Origin: Firmicutes bacterium AF25-13AC
GTDB taxonomy: Bacteria > Bacillota > Clostridia > Lachnospirales > Lachnospiraceae
Length of the DNA: 7,168 bases
Direction of reading: 5' to 3'
Assembly (NCBI GenBank): GCA_003478935.1
Contig: QUFP01000074.1
Span: forward strand, 1-7,168
The translations under genes and the position numbers were made by a program. Shown here in pieces: positions 6,472 to 7,168 of this stretch (position 1 is its first letter; each line of letters starts with the position of its first letter). The notes beneath the pieces are model-generated. The model was not told where the DNA came from and ran no database searches. It was given only the letters and a program-made list of their open reading frames with translations.

Positions 6472-6631
6472 CATACCAGAATATCGGAATTATAGTGGTG
6501 AAACAAAAATTGCTCTCATGGATAATTCGACAGTTGCTTTTTTAGAACAAGTTGAGCGTGCGGGGATATCTGCAAAGGAATTGCTAATTGCATTCAGTAC
6601 TATTATACTCACTGAAGGGAGCGGAATATAA
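6464..6631 (+). pseudogene. PIN-like domain protein, N-terminal fragment (55 aa, probably truncated)
   Basis: A short open frame begins at the ATG at 6464, overlapping the last 8 bases of the metallopeptidase gene, with GGAGGAG (6453-6459) 4 bases ahead. It runs 55 codons to TAA at 6629-6631. It contains TKIALMDNSTVAFLEQV (14-30), the first strand and motif of a PIN-like nuclease fold with D20 as the expected first acid. AFSTIILTE (44-52) follows, fitting the second strand with a conserved acid. The remaining two or more acids and most of the fold are absent, so it should be inactive. I recall full-length proteins opening this way beside XRE/ImmA pairs in Clostridia, but cannot confirm that here. 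Downstream sequence in the other two frames does not restore a PIN domain, so loss by deletion or replacement is likelier than a simple frameshift. Confidence 0.55.
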
Positions 6632-7071
6632 TGCTGAGAATATTGATTTTAATTACATGTATGTTTCTTTTTCCAGATATTTATGGAGCAAGTATATTTC
6701 AATTTTGTGGTCGCTATGAATATAATTGCAACTATTATGATGGAAAACTGTATATGAATTTGGCAAAAATACCATGTCATGAATTAGTAATTACGCAAGT
6801 CGACATAAGTAATAATTGTTTAGATGGATATTTATATGATTTTGAAGGTGAAAAAAGATTATATCATATAGATATAGTTACAGAAAAATGGCCGTATATA
6901 TATAACAGAGGACAAAGAATTTCGTTTGGTTCATTGCATCAAGGAGATGAAGTCATGATATATACGAATTGGCAGACCATTGAAACAGGATATGCTGGCA
7001 GTCATTGCAATGGTTTTAATCTTAGCTGGGTGAAACAAATTGAATTATTAAAATGTCCGCATATAACATGA
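6631..7071 (+). CDS. Small secreted, cysteine-rich protein of unknown function (OB-fold-like)
   Basis: The 146-aa protein opens with a hydrophobic segment at 2-14 and a plausible signal-peptidase site after YGA (18-20). The rest lacks further spans. The mature part holds six cysteines (26, 33, 49, 63, 126, 142), an even number that suits disulphide bonds outside the cell. From about residue 50 the strands VITQVDIS, GYLYDFEGE, LYHIDIVTE, SFGSLHQGDEVMIY and VKQIELL alternate as in small OB-fold secreted proteins such as the DUF3221/YobA type; that is a pattern impression only. Its ATG overlaps the stop of the PIN-like fragment (TAATG), and AAGGGAG (6615-6621) is a good ribosome site 9 bases upstream. 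It looks more AT-rich than the sigma operon and may have joined this module recently. I do not recognise the family. Confidence 0.6.
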   Translation: MLRILILITCMFLFPDIYGASIFQFCGRYEYNCNYYDGKLYMNLAKIPCHELVITQVDISNNCLDGYLYDFEGEKRLYHIDIVTEKWPYIYNRGQRISFGSLHQGDEVMIYTNWQTIETGYAGSHCNGFNLSWVKQIELLKCPHIT

Positions 7072-7085
7072 TATTGGTATATTGA

Positions 7086-7107
7086 AGTGAAAACGCGAGT
7101 TTTCACT
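7086..7107. repeat. 9-bp perfect hairpin with a GCGA (GNRA) loop
   Basis: AGTGAAAAC (7086-7094) and GTTTTCACT (7099-7107) pair perfectly around the tetraloop GCGA, a GNRA-type loop known to stabilise RNA hairpins. It begins 15 bases after the stop of the secreted-protein gene. There is no T-run after it, so it is not a standard intrinsic terminator. It could protect the 3' end of the message or belong to a structured element with the next hairpin. Confidence 0.6.
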
Positions 7108-7153
7108 CCCAAGCAGCTAGGGAATCTTGATTCCCTAGTTGCTTGGGGAGGTG
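7104..7153. repeat. Long palindrome with 17-bp arms at the right edge of the window
   Basis: The arms 7110-7126 and 7129-7145 are complementary over 17 positions with one G-T wobble, and effectively close on a CTTG tetraloop. C7108 and C7109 add two pairs with G7147 and G7146, and pairing can continue with small bulges towards 7104-7153. The outermost bases overlap the preceding GCGA hairpin. No poly-T follows within the 15 bases visible. It may be a two-way terminator-like structure, a mobile-element end or an intergenic repeat; the window stops before this can be decided. Confidence 0.7.
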
Positions 7154-7168
7154 TCAAAGAGACGTTGT

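Overview
The window looks like a low-to-moderate GC genome of the class Clostridia, most probably a gut Lachnospiraceae-type bacterium. I base this on the strong GGAGG-type ribosome sites, the AT-rich promoters, codon choice and the gene families present. This is inference from style; no taxonomic marker gene is in the window.

Layout, left to right. (1) Bases 1 to about 158 hold the 5' end of an IS3-like insertion sequence on the minus strand: the first 34 codons of its OrfA-type transposase, its ribosome site and a hairpin-bearing terminal region. (2) Bases about 160-393 are non-coding: a good promoter candidate (203-231), then eight degenerate 13-bp tandem repeats (267-370) in the leader of the next gene. 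(3) Bases 394-5184 are one co-directional cluster. It contains an ECF-type sigma factor, an overlapping membrane-anchored protein in the anti-sigma position, an exported protein of unknown family, two six-span ABC permease-like proteins and an ABC ATPase. The first five genes overlap or nearly abut and read as one operon. The ATPase follows a 122-bp gap with a possible promoter of its own. The arrangement recalls the Bacillus sigY-yxlCDEFG idea: a sigma factor bundled with its antagonist and an ABC transporter. (4) After a promoter with an inverted repeat in its spacer comes a second module. It has an XRE-type repressor, an ImmA/IrrE-family metallopeptidase, a 55-aa fragment with the N-terminal half of a PIN-like domain, and a small cysteine-rich secreted protein whose start codon overlaps the stop of the fragment. 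(5) The right edge (7086-7153) carries two adjacent hairpins that share a base or two, the second with 17-bp arms.

How the parts may work together (inference). The sigma cluster would be an envelope-sensing circuit: the membrane protein and the exported protein sense or hold a signal, the sigma factor is released, and it drives production of an ABC exporter that relieves the stress, for example an antimicrobial peptide. The XRE/ImmA pair is a repressor-plus-protease switch. Its usual third partner appears truncated, and a secreted protein now sits in its place, so the module looks rearranged.
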